Shown here: positions 9,029 through 17,725 of the stretch, in pieces
Layout of the letters: each line of letters starts with the position of its first letter
Numbering within the stretch: position 1 is the stretch's first letter
NCBI GenBank assembly: GCA_030427805.1
Contig: JAUICP010000002.1
Coordinates: 62,001-126,000 of the forward strand
Direction: 5' to 3'
Length of the DNA stretch: 64,000 bases
Source: Bdellovibrionia bacterium
GTDB lineage: Bacteria; Bdellovibrionota; Bdellovibrionia; Bdellovibrionales; JAGQZY01
Position numbers and translations under genes: made by a program
The notes under the pieces: model-generated
Databases searched by the model: none
Told to the model about the DNA's origin: nothing
Seen by the model: only the letters and a program-made list of their open reading frames with translations

Positions 9029-9862
9029 ATGCAGACAGCAGAGAAATTGTTTTTCCACGGCGGCCCAGGTATCAATTCAGTTCCTGAACAACAGATTGTT
9101 TTTCCTTATCTTAAAAAACAAGGGCGTTTCCTCCACTGCTGGAGCGAGCCTTCAAGGCTTCGCCCTAACGGAGACAAACTCAATCTCAATAGCCCATTTA
9201 TGAGCTGGTACCAGTCGGCAGAAAACTACATTAAGTCATTTATCGAAAAGGGACAAAAGGTCCACCTCATTGCCCACTCGTTTTCAGCACTTCCGATATG
9301 TTATCTTGCACAAAAATATCAGAAGCATATTCGACAGCTCACTTTGATTTCACCCATTTTGGATATCAATACCTTCAATCGAAGAATGATTGAACTGAGC
9401 ATCGCGGATTGGTCCGTCCATAAATCAGCTGATGCAATACGACTTTCTGAATTAAAGGAACTTTCTGAGTCTTCGTTCGACTCGCCAATAGAAACGGCTC
9501 TAGAGACTATCTACTTTTCGAACCAGGCATCGAGACTCTTCTTTGAAAAACAAACTACTAAGACGCTCTGGCACTTTTATCTTCACCAATCCCAGAATTT
9601 AGCTTTAGACCAGTTCAATTGGCGCCATATTATGAAAGACTATTGCTCACTTGGCTTATCAACTATTTTTAAGTCGAGCTTAGATATCCCCACTTGGATC
9701 ATCAAAGGTGAAAGAGATCAGCTTTGCGAAACTGATGAATTGGAGTACTTCGGGAAAGTCAATTTCCATCACGCCCAGCTGCTCCAAATCAGGAACTGTT
9801 CCCATTATGTTCACCTCGAGGACCCCAGATTTTTAGTGAATTGCGAAATAGCCTTTCATTAA
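9029..9862 (+). CDS. alpha/beta hydrolase
   Basis: A 277-residue alpha/beta-hydrolase fold protein. The oxyanion-hole motif HGGPG lies near the N-terminus. The nucleophile elbow is AHSFS, so the usual G-x-S-x-G is relaxed. The acid is in GERDQ and the histidine in CSHYVHLEDP, giving a full triad. Family members are peptidases, esterases and lipases; HGGPG is common in proline iminopeptidase relatives, but overall similarity is too thin for that call. ATG 9029 has GGGAG 8 nt upstream, better than a TTG at 9014. No signal peptide, so cytoplasmic. Confidence 0.8.
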   Translation: MQTAEKLFFHGGPGINSVPEQQIVFPYLKKQGRFLHCWSEPSRLRPNGDKLNLNSPFMSWYQSAENYIKSFIEKGQKVHLIAHSFSALPICYLAQKYQKHIRQLTLISPILDINTFNRRMIELSIADWSVHKSADAIRLSELKELSESSFDSPIETALETIYFSNQASRLFFEKQTTKTLWHFYLHQSQNLALDQFNWRHIMKDYCSLGLSTIFKSSLDIPTWIIKGERDQLCETDELEYFGKVNFHHAQLLQIRNCSHYVHLEDPRFLVNCEIAFH

Positions 9863-9993
9863 TCGAGCAAGCGAATCCCCGCATATATTGGAGTGTTCCA
9901 AGTATTACGAAACGCTCCAAATTTACTCTTAAATTACTTGGACATGCCCCCCTTACTGAGTAAGAATCTTAAGGTCACTAAATGGGGGATATT

Positions 9994-10611
9994 ATGAAAT
10001 CGCGTGTTTTTAGTATTAAATTACTCTTGTTAGGCCTATTGGTTATGGGTTTAAGCGGATGTGCTTCTCTTTCTGAAGAAGAGTGCAAGGTTGCTGACTG
10101 GCAAGACATTGGTCGTAGAGATGGTGAAAAGGGTGAAAAAACCGATCGTTTCTATAGTCATGTTAAAGCCTGTTCTGAATATGGCATCAAGCCTGACCGC
10201 AACCTCTACAATCAAGGAAGAGAAATGGGTTTGAAAACCTACTGTACTCCTGATAACGGACGAAGAATGGGTGAAAGCGGCCGCAGCTATGGACGTGTCT
10301 GCCCTAAGGGTCTCGAAAGAGGGTTTTTAGCTCAATATAAAATAGGAAAGAAAATCTACGGTCTTAAATCTGAAATCCGCAGTCTTTCTAATGAAATTGC
10401 GAGAGTTGAAAAAAGCATGGACGACCCAAAAACAAATAGAGTCGATCAAGTTAAACTTCGCTATAAGTTTAAAGAACTCACTAAAAAGAAGAGTGATAAA
10501 GAGCGCGACCTCGCTCTAGCAGAAAACCAATCGCCTGCTCCAGTCACAGGAAACAGTGGTGGCAATAGCTATCGATCAACACCTCCTTCTGCTTCTGATC
10601 TAGCAAAATAA
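9994..10611 (+). CDS. DUF2799-family lipoprotein
   Basis: A 204-residue lipoprotein with lipobox LSGC at about residue 22-25. The mature part has the DUF2799 pattern: W-x-x-x-G-x-x-D-G near the start, a conserved H-x-x-A-C, then repeated [13 protein letters not shown] and [11 protein letters not shown] segments with G-x-x-x-G spacing. The last 90 residues are a charged coiled coil followed by a Ser/Pro-rich tail. The function of DUF2799 is unknown; it is an envelope protein of Gram-negative bacteria. The ATG at 9994 has GGGGGAT 5 nt upstream; an ATG 4 codons earlier is less well placed. The HIT gene begins 1 nt after its stop, so the two are probably co-transcribed. Confidence 0.85.
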   Translation: MKSRVFSIKLLLLGLLVMGLSGCASLSEEECKVADWQDIGRRDGEKGEKTDRFYSHVKACSEYGIKPDRNLYNQGREMGLKTYCTPDNGRRMGESGRSYGRVCPKGLERGFLAQYKIGKKIYGLKSEIRSLSNEIARVEKSMDDPKTNRVDQVKLRYKFKELTKKKSDKERDLALAENQSPAPVTGNSGGNSYRSTPPSASDLAK

Positions 10612-10612
10612 A

Positions 10613-10954
10613 ATGGCCACAATTTTCGATAAAATAATTAATAAAGAAATACCAGCAGAGATCGTCTTCGAAGATGATCTCTGCCTCGCTTTTAGGGATA
10701 TTGCTCCGCAAGCTCCCTGCCATATTCTTTTGATTCCAAAGAAGCCAATTGAATCCATGGCCACGGTGGAAAATTCCGATAAAGAAATTCTCGGGCATCT
10801 TATGCTAAAGGCTTCTGAAATAGCTAAGGACCAGGGCCTCTCCGAAGAGGGATTTCGCTTGGTTGCGAACACCAATCAATATGGTGGCCAAAGTGTCTAC
10901 CATCTTCACTTTCACATTCTTGGCGGTCGACAAATGACCTGGCCTCCAGGCTAA
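10613..10954 (+). CDS. HIT-family nucleotide-binding protein (HINT type)
   Basis: A 113-residue histidine-triad protein. The C-terminal motif [10 protein letters not shown] holds the catalytic triad HxHxH, and the N-terminus [14 protein letters not shown] is typical of the HINT branch. These dimeric enzymes hydrolyse purine nucleoside phosphoramidates or acyl-adenylates in the cytoplasm. The size is that of bacterial HinT. It follows the DUF2799 lipoprotein by one base and converges on pdxH. Confidence 0.93.
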   Translation: MATIFDKIINKEIPAEIVFEDDLCLAFRDIAPQAPCHILLIPKKPIESMATVENSDKEILGHLMLKASEIAKDQGLSEEGFRLVANTNQYGGQSVYHLHFHILGGRQMTWPPG

Positions 10955-10990
10955 ACGCCTCCACCAAAACACGAAGAAACTAATGGTCTC

Positions 10991-11599
10991 CTAGGGAGCT
11001 AGTCTTTGTATTTTCCACACGTTATTTTCTAACCGATACTCAAAGCGATCATGAAATCGAAATTCCCGCTCCTGCCAAAATTCAAATCTAATGGGAGTGA
11101 GCTGATAGCCCCCCCAATAGTCAGGACACTGTATATCTTCGCCAGGGTACTCCCTATCTACCTTTTGATGAAGTTCTTCTAATTGAGCGCGCGAATCGAC
11201 TCTATGACTTTGCGGAGACGCAATGGCAGAAATCCGACTTCCGCGAATTCGCGAAGAAAAATACTTTTGAGAATCTTCCTTTGTCGTTCGCTTAACATTA
11301 CCAATTATTCTTACTTGCCGATGTTCAGGCGAAGTCCAATGGAAAACGAGTGATGCCTTTGGATGGGCATCCAGTTGCTTTCCTTTGGCGCTCTCATAAT
11401 TTGTATAAAATTTAAATACTTCTTCATTGTAATCTTTGAGAAGTACAATTCGAGTTTCGGGGTAAGAGTCACTGTTCACAGAAGCCAGAGTCATTGGCGT
11501 TGGGTCGATTCCAGAGTCCTGGGCCTTTTTAAACCAAGTGTCGAAGCTCTTGAATGGGTTTTCAGACAATCCAATCAAACTGTATTCATTTGCACTCAT
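10991..11599 (-). CDS. pdxH: pyridoxamine/pyridoxine 5'-phosphate oxidase
   Basis: A 202-residue FMN-dependent oxidase that makes pyridoxal 5'-phosphate from PMP or PNP, the last step of B6 synthesis and salvage. Family landmarks are visible: NPFKSFDTWF at the N-terminus, SKG-like FYTNYESAKGKQL for FMN, VRIIGNVKR, SRIRGSRI, and the C-terminal RFHDRFEYR ... KIQRLAP substrate loop. Length and both ends match the family. The ATG is preceded by GGAGG at good spacing. Single-gene unit, convergent with the HIT gene. Confidence 0.96.
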   Translation of the reverse strand: MSANEYSLIGLSENPFKSFDTWFKKAQDSGIDPTPMTLASVNSDSYPETRIVLLKDYNEEVFKFYTNYESAKGKQLDAHPKASLVFHWTSPEHRQVRIIGNVKRTTKEDSQKYFSSRIRGSRISAIASPQSHRVDSRAQLEELHQKVDREYPGEDIQCPDYWGGYQLTPIRFEFWQEREFRFHDRFEYRLENNVWKIQRLAP

Positions 11600-11684
11600 C
11601 GGACCTCCATAAAGGTGAAGATTTAAAAAATCTTCTGTTCCACGATCAATTTATTTTCTAAGATAAGCTGACTAGGAGGCATTC

Positions 11685-12119
11685 GTGGCAGACACCTCGC
11701 ATTCAAAAACCGTCTACTTCAAACCCGGTGATATTATCATCCGCGATAAAAGTCCAGGCCTATCACTCTTTATCGTCAACAAGGGGCAAATACATGTTTT
11801 TAAAGAAACCAGCGACGGTCAGAAGCTTAGCCTCGGGATAGTAAACTCGGGCGAATACCTGGGAGAGATTGCTCTCTTTGGCGATCGCCCCCACCAAGCG
11901 AGTGCCGAAGCCCTCACAGAAGTTGAGTGCATTGAGATCTCAGCTAAAGCTATTAAAGATCAAATTAAGGGCGCTCCAAAGTGGTTGGTTGCCCTCACTC
12001 AGGGCTTAGTAGAGAGACTTTTAAAGTCTAATGAACTGCTTAGAAAACACGGAATTGTTGATAAAAACCTCTATGAGCGCGTACAAAATATAAAAGCAAA
12101 ATATAAAGAGTCTGAATAA
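11685..12119 (+). CDS. cyclic-nucleotide-binding-fold protein, possibly not nucleotide-binding
   Basis: A 144-residue stand-alone CRP-type beta barrel with a C-terminal helical region and no DNA-binding domain. The phosphate cassette reads GEYLGEIALFGDRPHQASAEA. In CRP an Arg stands just before the Ser-Ala and binds the cyclic phosphate; here the aligned residues are Q-A-S-A, so the Arg appears to be lost. It may bind another ligand or act as a scaffold. The start is GTG with AGGAGG 5 nt upstream. Its stop shares one base with the thiL ATG, so the two are translationally coupled, and a PilZ gene follows. Confidence 0.85.
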   Translation: MADTSHSKTVYFKPGDIIIRDKSPGLSLFIVNKGQIHVFKETSDGQKLSLGIVNSGEYLGEIALFGDRPHQASAEALTEVECIEISAKAIKDQIKGAPKWLVALTQGLVERLLKSNELLRKHGIVDKNLYERVQNIKAKYKESE

Positions 12120-13048
12120 TGAGCTCGATCGAATCTCGGTTTCACGAGTGGCTTCACGAAACGCAAGATGACCCGAGCATAGACATTAGAGATGATGCCG
12201 CCTACTTCCCTAACTCTATCCACCCATTTTCTTTGAGTGCAAAAGATCTATTTGTTGAAGACCTTCATTTTAGAAGAAGTTATTGGAGCTACGAAGACAT
12301 AGGCTACAAAGCTTGTCTTCGCTCCATTTCTGACATCTATGCCATGAACGGAGAACCAGAGCACATTTTGCTAGGGATTTCTCATACGAAAAATCAAAAT
12401 CTCGAAGAGCTCAAGAAAATCACCACCGGAGTTCGTCAGTGCTGTATAGATTATAATTGTAAATTAGTCGGTGGAGATACTAACGAAAATGACAGCCGAC
12501 TTTTTCTGAGTGTCTCCGCACTCGGTGGAACTGAATCACCGATACTACAGTCGACGGCTAAAGAAGGCGACACCATTTATTTTTGTGGCGAATTAGCACT
12601 CCCGTTTTTAAGTCTTTATCACTTAGAAAACTCGATAGACCTGCCAAGAGGTTTAGAGGCTAAAAATTTCTTCAGGACCCGATTACCAATCTCTTCTTTT
12701 GAAAAATTCAAAAACAAGTACCCCGTTAACGCTTTAACAGATGTGACCGATGGGCTCATTGAAGAGCTCACGCGAATCAGTCGAAAATCAAAGGTCTCTA
12801 GCACTATTGATTTTGAAAAAATTGTTTCTTTTACAAACTTGAGCCATATCAGAATCGCAAAGGAATTGGGCCTATCTCTGACAGAAGTTCTTCTCAAAGG
12901 CGGAGAAGAATATGGCTTTTTGTTTACATCACCCCACTACGTAGAGGATCTCAACTATTGCTATCCCATTGGATCGATTAGAGATGGAACGCTCCACAAT
13001 GAAGTCATTCTCCCCGACCAAGGTCCGAAGGACTTCTCTAGTTTTTAG
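12119..13048 (+). CDS. thiL: thiamine-monophosphate kinase
   Basis: A 309-residue ThiL/PurM-fold ATP-dependent kinase that phosphorylates thiamine phosphate to the active diphosphate. Signatures include RDDAA near residue 22, the KDLFVEDLHF metal/substrate segment, GYKACLRSISDIYAM, VGGDTN, and TDVTDGLIEE. These correspond to known ThiL metal-binding aspartates. Sequence is divergent (NGEPEH where others have G-x-x-P), but length is normal. The first base of the start codon is the last base of the upstream cNMP-fold gene's stop. No other thiamine genes are nearby. Confidence 0.9.
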   Translation: MSSIESRFHEWLHETQDDPSIDIRDDAAYFPNSIHPFSLSAKDLFVEDLHFRRSYWSYEDIGYKACLRSISDIYAMNGEPEHILLGISHTKNQNLEELKKITTGVRQCCIDYNCKLVGGDTNENDSRLFLSVSALGGTESPILQSTAKEGDTIYFCGELALPFLSLYHLENSIDLPRGLEAKNFFRTRLPISSFEKFKNKYPVNALTDVTDGLIEELTRISRKSKVSSTIDFEKIVSFTNLSHIRIAKELGLSLTEVLLKGGEEYGFLFTSPHYVEDLNYCYPIGSIRDGTLHNEVILPDQGPKDFSSF

Positions 13049-13082
13049 TTGGGAAAGAGTCCGAAAACTCCGATAAAGACCT

Positions 13083-13652
13083 ATGGGAGATTCGTCTGCA
13101 AAAAAATTATCCGAGTTTATTCCTCGTTCGGTTCGCTACGTGATCCGACCGGAAGATAACAGAGTTATTAGATTTGCAAAAAAACGCCTTCGAAAACGCT
13201 CCTATCACTCTGACATCGTCAATGTTTCTGAAACCGGCATGTTGTTCACTATTGACCGCTCGGAACTCTTAAAAAAAGACGAACTTGTAATGGTTCAATT
13301 CAAAGGACCAGCGCTTGGCGAAATTGCCACCTATGCGAAAGTTGTCCGAACTGAACGATTTGAAGAGTGGAATCCACGTTGGGGAAAAAGAAAAAAGTTT
13401 CGCGTGGCCATTCAATTCGAAGACATGTACGACGGACTCAATTTCGAGCTAAGACAAGGAATCACAGATCGAATTTCGAGCCAAATTCGCGAACAAAAAA
13501 AAGAGCGCCTAAAAGCGAGACGCTCATGGATTTTGAAAAATTACAAAATGCTTCTTGGTTTAGTTTTCGTTAGCATTGGCTTTTTAGCAATAAACTCTTT
13601 TATGAGTCTCATCCCCCGGATTTCACTGTACCTAAAAAGCCTATTCTTTTAA
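13083..13652 (+). CDS. PilZ-domain protein with C-terminal membrane anchor
   Basis: A 189-residue protein. Residues about 20-125 look like a PilZ c-di-GMP receptor: RLRKR gives the RxxxR motif and NVSETG the second (D/N)xSxxG motif. A basic, helical stretch (REQKKERLKARR) follows, and a transmembrane helix at about 158-180 ends the protein. It would place c-di-GMP sensing at the inner membrane. It lies 34 nt after thiL and is probably in one transcript with the cNMP-fold gene. Its stop overlaps by 3 bp with the stop of the convergent lipoprotein gene. Confidence 0.8.
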   Translation: MGDSSAKKLSEFIPRSVRYVIRPEDNRVIRFAKKRLRKRSYHSDIVNVSETGMLFTIDRSELLKKDELVMVQFKGPALGEIATYAKVVRTERFEEWNPRWGKRKKFRVAIQFEDMYDGLNFELRQGITDRISSQIREQKKERLKARRSWILKNYKMLLGLVFVSIGFLAINSFMSLIPRISLYLKSLFF

Positions 13653-14191
13653 TCAATACATTCACCTGTCACAGGGTGCCTGTGACGAACTTCCGATTCC
13701 ATATACTCACTGTAAGTCACATTAACATACAAGGTTCCTCGCTCTCCAACATAGGGCGAGTGAGTGCAATGGCGACTTCCATTGTGATCGACGTAAGTTT
13801 CATCGCAATAGAAAAACTCGTACTCTATTTCATTGAGTCCTCTCTCCACATGAAGATTAAAAAGACTCGGGGAAAGATCTATATAAAAATGATAATTAGT
13901 ATCTCCATGCTTCGAATCCATTGTCGTATAATTGTAGTAATTGGCGTACAAAAAGTTAGACCTGCGGTCTGGCTGAATTGACACTCTTTTCGTTGGCGAA
14001 TTGACAGTTACGATATCGTCACTCACAAGAAAACCATCACAATCATAGGTAATTTGCCTTTGAAAGGTTCTCGTTAAATGAACCTGTTCAGGATTGTAAG
14101 GACTATCATTATCTTTATCTAAATGTTGCGCCTCACAGGCCATCAAAAACAAACATGCTAAAAGTAAATAGATTTTGTTTAGTGTTTTCAT
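13649..14191 (-). CDS. lipoprotein of unknown function
   Basis: I do not recognise the family. Starting at ATG 14191, which has GGGGAG 8 nt upstream, the 180-residue product has a lipoprotein signal with lipobox LMAC. The mature chain is rich in Tyr, His and Asp and predicted to be beta-rich (YANYYNYTT, YHFYIDL, YVNVTYSEY). Four cysteines besides the lipid one (in YDCDG, FYCDE, RHCTH, GECID) could pair in the periplasm. An upstream ATG at 14218 lacks a ribosome binding site. It follows the HExxH/barrel gene by about 30 nt and may share its transcript. Confidence 0.75.
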   Translation of the reverse strand: MKTLNKIYLLLACLFLMACEAQHLDKDNDSPYNPEQVHLTRTFQRQITYDCDGFLVSDDIVTVNSPTKRVSIQPDRRSNFLYANYYNYTTMDSKHGDTNYHFYIDLSPSLFNLHVERGLNEIEYEFFYCDETYVDHNGSRHCTHSPYVGERGTLYVNVTYSEYMESEVRHRHPVTGECID

Positions 14192-14224
14192 AAGAACACT
14201 CCCCGCGTTAAAAAACAAGTCGTA

Positions 14225-15577
14225 TTAAATTGCTAAACTAAAGGACAAACCAACATGTCCCTGGCCAGAACCTTGGCCCATTAAATCACCTATAAAATCA
14301 AGATTGGCAGATTCCGTAGAGTCGACAACCCATCGACCAAAAAGATTAACCTGCCAATCATCTCCATACCATTGAAACTCAGGCCCAAAGGCAACGATTC
14401 GATACCTTCCAGTATCAATATCATCTACCGTGACACCGGATCTCTTGTAAGAAGCCGCCAGAGAGAGCTCGGCAAAACCACCAAAAGAAAACTCTCTGTA
14501 GTACCAACCGGCCGATACACTCGCACGCGTTACAGCTCCAAATTCGTAATTGACAATTTCATCTTCAAATCGCTGTTCGCTCTCACCACCAAAAGAGTAA
14601 CTCAATTGATTTCTGAAATAAAAAGTTTCCGTGTAGCGGATGAGGCTCACTCCAAGAGTTAGAACATCTCTTCCTACTGGAGAGTCTTTAACCTCTGAGT
14701 CAGATACCGTAGAAACAGAAAAACGGCCAAAAACCTCTAAGTCAAAATTGCTCAACTCAGTTAATAAGTAGTTCCCCATAAAAGCAAAGGGCCCCAAATA
14801 ACTGCTCTCTTCAAGAACGATATATGATAACTCAGCGCCAAAACCAAAAGTATTCTCCCCTTTTCCAAAAGGATACAAATAGCTTTCAAATGAGTGAGTC
14901 GATGCAATCGGAAAACTACTTTCAACATCTGGCTTTTGAAATGCTTTAAAACTATAGGTCACTTGGGCTGGTCTTTGCGGCCCCATTCTTTTGCGATCAA
15001 AACGACTCTCTAAGATCATTTTGTCACTAATATACTTGCTTGCTACTTTTCTGATTCGATCATTGGTCGCATCGGGAGAAGTAATAGACAGAGTGAGATG
15101 ACTAACAATTTCTTCGTTCTCACGAATTTTTCTGGGCAATGACCGGTGAAGCGCTTCGTGAATATGCAAGGAAATCAGCTGCTCCTTACTCAACTCCAAT
15201 GACTTTGGAAAAAAGCGAGTCGGAGCATAGGGCTCAGCAAATGTTCGAGCGTAAACATACTTCCCATCTTTAGATGATTCCATTCCTTTATCGAAGGCGT
15301 ATTTCGCTTCAGCATTTTTATCGGCTATAAAAAGCTTAGCTCGCTCCACCTCTGGAAGAAGGTTACCCATTCCGGAAATAGAAGAAAGGTTAAGTCTTCT
15401 TACAAGAGCCGCTGCCTCTTTTTGCGTATCTACAAGAATGCCCTCGTGGACGCGCTTAAAGCCTTCCAAATCATTGCCATCATCACCGTTACCAACTCTC
15501 GTTGCGGAGGCAAATGCCTGTTGAGCTATTAAAGAACCCATCAAAAAAGTAATTAAGAGAAAACTAATTTTTTTCAT
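14225..15577 (-). CDS. secreted HExxH-motif protein with C-terminal outer-membrane beta-barrel-like domain
   Basis: The 450-residue product starts with a signal peptide (MKKISFLLITF...QAFA). Residues about 25-190 form a soluble region holding SLHIHEALHRSLP, an HExxH zinc-type motif, followed within 20 residues by E-N-E-E. The rest, from about residue 200, alternates polar and hydrophobic residues and ends GHVGLSFSLAI, like an outer-membrane barrel of 10 or more strands. It could be a surface or periplasmic metalloprotease on a barrel; catalysis is inference. The start 15577 lies inside the last codons of the TIGR02147 gene (14-bp overlap), so the regulator and this gene are translated together. 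Confidence 0.75.
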   Translation of the reverse strand: MKKISFLLITFLMGSLIAQQAFASATRVGNGDDGNDLEGFKRVHEGILVDTQKEAAALVRRLNLSSISGMGNLLPEVERAKLFIADKNAEAKYAFDKGMESSKDGKYVYARTFAEPYAPTRFFPKSLELSKEQLISLHIHEALHRSLPRKIRENEEIVSHLTLSITSPDATNDRIRKVASKYISDKMILESRFDRKRMGPQRPAQVTYSFKAFQKPDVESSFPIASTHSFESYLYPFGKGENTFGFGAELSYIVLEESSYLGPFAFMGNYLLTELSNFDLEVFGRFSVSTVSDSEVKDSPVGRDVLTLGVSLIRYTETFYFRNQLSYSFGGESEQRFEDEIVNYEFGAVTRASVSAGWYYREFSFGGFAELSLAASYKRSGVTVDDIDTGRYRIVAFGPEFQWYGDDWQVNLFGRWVVDSTESANLDFIGDLMGQGSGQGHVGLSFSLAI

Positions 15578-16391
15578 TTTCACTTCCTTGCCCACGTGTA
15601 ATTTTGAACAATGCCATCTCCAAATGGAAGACCTCTTGGGCCTTTTTTGTTCTGGATTTGGAATACTTTGTTACCAACTGGTCCTGAAACTCGACAATCT
15701 CAAGGCGAATGGCCTCTAAGTCCTCGGGATGACAGGCAAAACCAACACCTGAAATATCTCGATCCTGTACCGGATTCATCTCTAGCGCATAGAGTGCTTT
15801 TTTCATCATCTGCCTATGATAATTTCGCACAGCATCCGAGGGGATTCCCGATGGGCTCAAGACAAAGTCCTTGGCTCCAACAAATTGTCCTGCCTCATTT
15901 TTAGAGACGATTTTCATTCTCAATAAGCGCTCCATCGCAATTTGTGCTTCGACTTTGGTGATTCCTAAGCGACTCGATATATATTGAGCATCCCAAATAA
16001 ATCCATCACAGTCGACCAAGTTGAGAATCGCAAAATAATACCAGTCAGAAACAATGTGAAAAACATCTTCAGAAAGAGTTCCCTGATCAACTGGTTCCTC
16101 TTCTTGAAGGTTTTCGAGCATTTCTCCTTCACCCGATTTTCGAGACTTATCAACTTGCGCTAAATGAACGAGATATTTGGTTTCAGTAGAATTGAAACCC
16201 ATTGCCTTCGAAATTCTAAGGGCTGATTTCAATGACAGGGATCGCTTATCTCGAAGGAGCTCAGAGAGTTCACCGGGGCTCAATCCCAAACTTCTGGCAA
16301 ATGCCCTTTGGGAATACCTTTGGTTGACCTTTATCCTTCGGTCTAGCTCTGATTTCAAAAATTCTTTAACGGTCTTAGCTTGTAAAATCAT
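15564..16391 (-). CDS. TIGR02147-family regulator (DUF4423)
   Basis: A 275-residue protein of the TIGR02147 family, typical of Bdellovibrio-like and Fibrobacter genomes. The N-terminal 75 residues are a Cro/C1-type helix-turn-helix: RYSQRAFARSLGLSPGELSELLRD, then LKSALRISKAMGF. A linker leads to a C-terminal winged-helix-like domain (DWYYFAILNL, RLGITKVEAQIAMERLL). Family members are thought to be transcription regulators. The start codon has no strong ribosome binding site. It overlaps the downstream HExxH/barrel gene, which is its likely functional partner, and a 16-bp palindrome lies about 57 nt upstream. Confidence 0.88.
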   Translation of the reverse strand: MILQAKTVKEFLKSELDRRIKVNQRYSQRAFARSLGLSPGELSELLRDKRSLSLKSALRISKAMGFNSTETKYLVHLAQVDKSRKSGEGEMLENLQEEEPVDQGTLSEDVFHIVSDWYYFAILNLVDCDGFIWDAQYISSRLGITKVEAQIAMERLLRMKIVSKNEAGQFVGAKDFVLSPSGIPSDAVRNYHRQMMKKALYALEMNPVQDRDISGVGFACHPEDLEAIRLEIVEFQDQLVTKYSKSRTKKAQEVFHLEMALFKITRGQGSENEKN

Positions 16392-16447
16392 AATATCTTA
16401 ACTATGACCCACTCCCCGGCTAAAGACAAAAGCTTCTGGATCAAGCT

Positions 16448-16463
16448 GTTCCAGGCCTGGAAC
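16448..16463. promoter_or_regulatory. 16-bp perfect palindrome, candidate operator upstream of the TIGR02147 gene
   Basis: GTTCCAGGCCTGGAAC is its own reverse complement over 16 bp. It lies 57 nt upstream of the regulator's start codon, in the short intergenic region towards slyD. A second, weaker palindrome, AAATGTAAACATTT, is at 16510-16523. Autoregulation is inference. Confidence 0.45.
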
Positions 16464-16561
16464 TAGAGGAAATATGCCTGTTAAGTGCCTAATATTAATA
16501 AACAAATTGAAATGTAAACATTTTCACAGAAGACGTTTAAAAGCGATACAAAAAGGCTTTA

Positions 16562-17047
16562 TTAGGCTTTCTCTGACTCCACGGACTTAGGTCGACCGCT
16601 TTGCAGTTCCTCCGGAGTCGCCTTGCGTACATCTAAGACTCTCACATCAAAAATGAGCTCTGCTCCACTGAGTGGATGATTTCCGTCAGCAATCACATCC
16701 TGATCCCCAACTTCGAGAATCGTTAATGTCACTGGCTTGCCCTGGGGCCCTTGAGTTTGAAATTTAACACCTGGTTTGAGCTCTATCCCCGGAGAAAAGT
16801 GAGCTAGGGGAATTTTTACCACGAGGTCTTGCCTAAATTCACCAAAGCCCTCTTTGGGGGACACTTCAATTTTAGAAGAAAAACCAGAGGTTTGATCCTG
16901 AAGAACCTTTTCGACCTTTTCCAGGATCACTCCGATTCCAAAAATAAATTCGAGTGGATTATCGGGAGTTCTTTCATCGAGAGTTTGCCCTTGATTATCA
17001 ATAATTTGATAACTCATTTTCACAACGCAGTTTTTATCTATCCTCAC
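16562..17047 (-). CDS. FKBP-type peptidyl-prolyl isomerase, SlyD-like
   Basis: A 161-residue SlyD-type isomerase that speeds prolyl isomerisation and acts as a chaperone. The FKBP strands appear as VVKMSYQIIDNQGQTLDER and PLEFIFGIG, and the insert-in-flap domain as SKIEVSPKEGFGE ... GVKFQTQGPQG. Strands of the FKBP core close with GAELIFDVRVLDVRKAT. The histidine-rich metal-binding tail of E. coli SlyD is absent. Translation starts at GTG with GGGAG upstream. It follows aat by 23 nt in a recQ-aat-slyD run. Confidence 0.92.
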   Translation of the reverse strand: MRIDKNCVVKMSYQIIDNQGQTLDERTPDNPLEFIFGIGVILEKVEKVLQDQTSGFSSKIEVSPKEGFGEFRQDLVVKIPLAHFSPGIELKPGVKFQTQGPQGKPVTLTILEVGDQDVIADGNHPLSGAELIFDVRVLDVRKATPEELQSGRPKSVESEKA

Positions 17048-17070
17048 GGAGGCTCCCTTTACATTAGTAA

Positions 17071-17718
17071 TTATATAAATTGAATATTTGGGTCTGATTT
17101 TTTAAGGCGCTCAAGAAAATCATTGCGAACAATGTACTTACCACCGAAAGACTCAGTAATGGGGGTTACCATTTGAATATCAACCCAACTACAATTTCTT
17201 TTCTTTAAATGCTCAACCAATTGTATGAGACAAAACTTAGAAGCGTGGCTCTTTTTGAAAAACATACTTTCCGCACTAAAAACACCTCGCATGAATACAC
17301 CGTAAAGACCACCAACAATCTCTCCCTCATCCCAACACTCGATACTATGGGCATAACCTGCCCTGTGAAACTCCTCATAGGCGTCGATCATTTCGGGTAG
17401 GATCCAAGTGCCACTTTCATTTTTACGAAAGGATTGGGCACAGTTTTCGATGACGTGACGAAAGCTTGTATCAATCCGCAACTCAAAATTCTCTTTTTTA
17501 AGATATCGACTCAGTCGACTGGGGACTTTAAAGTCAGAAAAATCAATGATCCCCCTATTGACCGGAGAAAACCAAAGCATGGGAAGACCAGGCTGTGGCC
17601 ACGGAAAAACCCCGATTTCGTAGGCACTCTTCAAATTCTCTAAAGAGAGGTCTCCACCAATTACCAAGAGACCATCATCATCTGTTTGCCTGGGATCAGG
17701 AAATAAAATTTGCGACAT
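17071..17718 (-). CDS. aat: leucyl/phenylalanyl-tRNA--protein transferase
   Basis: A 215-residue GNAT-fold transferase that adds Leu or Phe to N-terminal Arg or Lys and thereby makes N-degrons for ClpS/ClpAP. Hallmarks are GLLVIGGDLSLENL, AYEIGVFPW, MLWFSPVNRGII, then AHSIECW, GGLYGVFMRGVFSAESMF and the C-terminal WVDIQ. Length is normal. It begins 7 nt after recQ and ends 23 nt before the SlyD-like gene. No clpS or clpA lies in the window. Confidence 0.96.
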   Translation of the reverse strand: MSQILFPDPRQTDDDGLLVIGGDLSLENLKSAYEIGVFPWPQPGLPMLWFSPVNRGIIDFSDFKVPSRLSRYLKKENFELRIDTSFRHVIENCAQSFRKNESGTWILPEMIDAYEEFHRAGYAHSIECWDEGEIVGGLYGVFMRGVFSAESMFFKKSHASKFCLIQLVEHLKKRNCSWVDIQMVTPITESFGGKYIVRNDFLERLKKSDPNIQFI

Positions 17719-17725
17719 AGATTAA

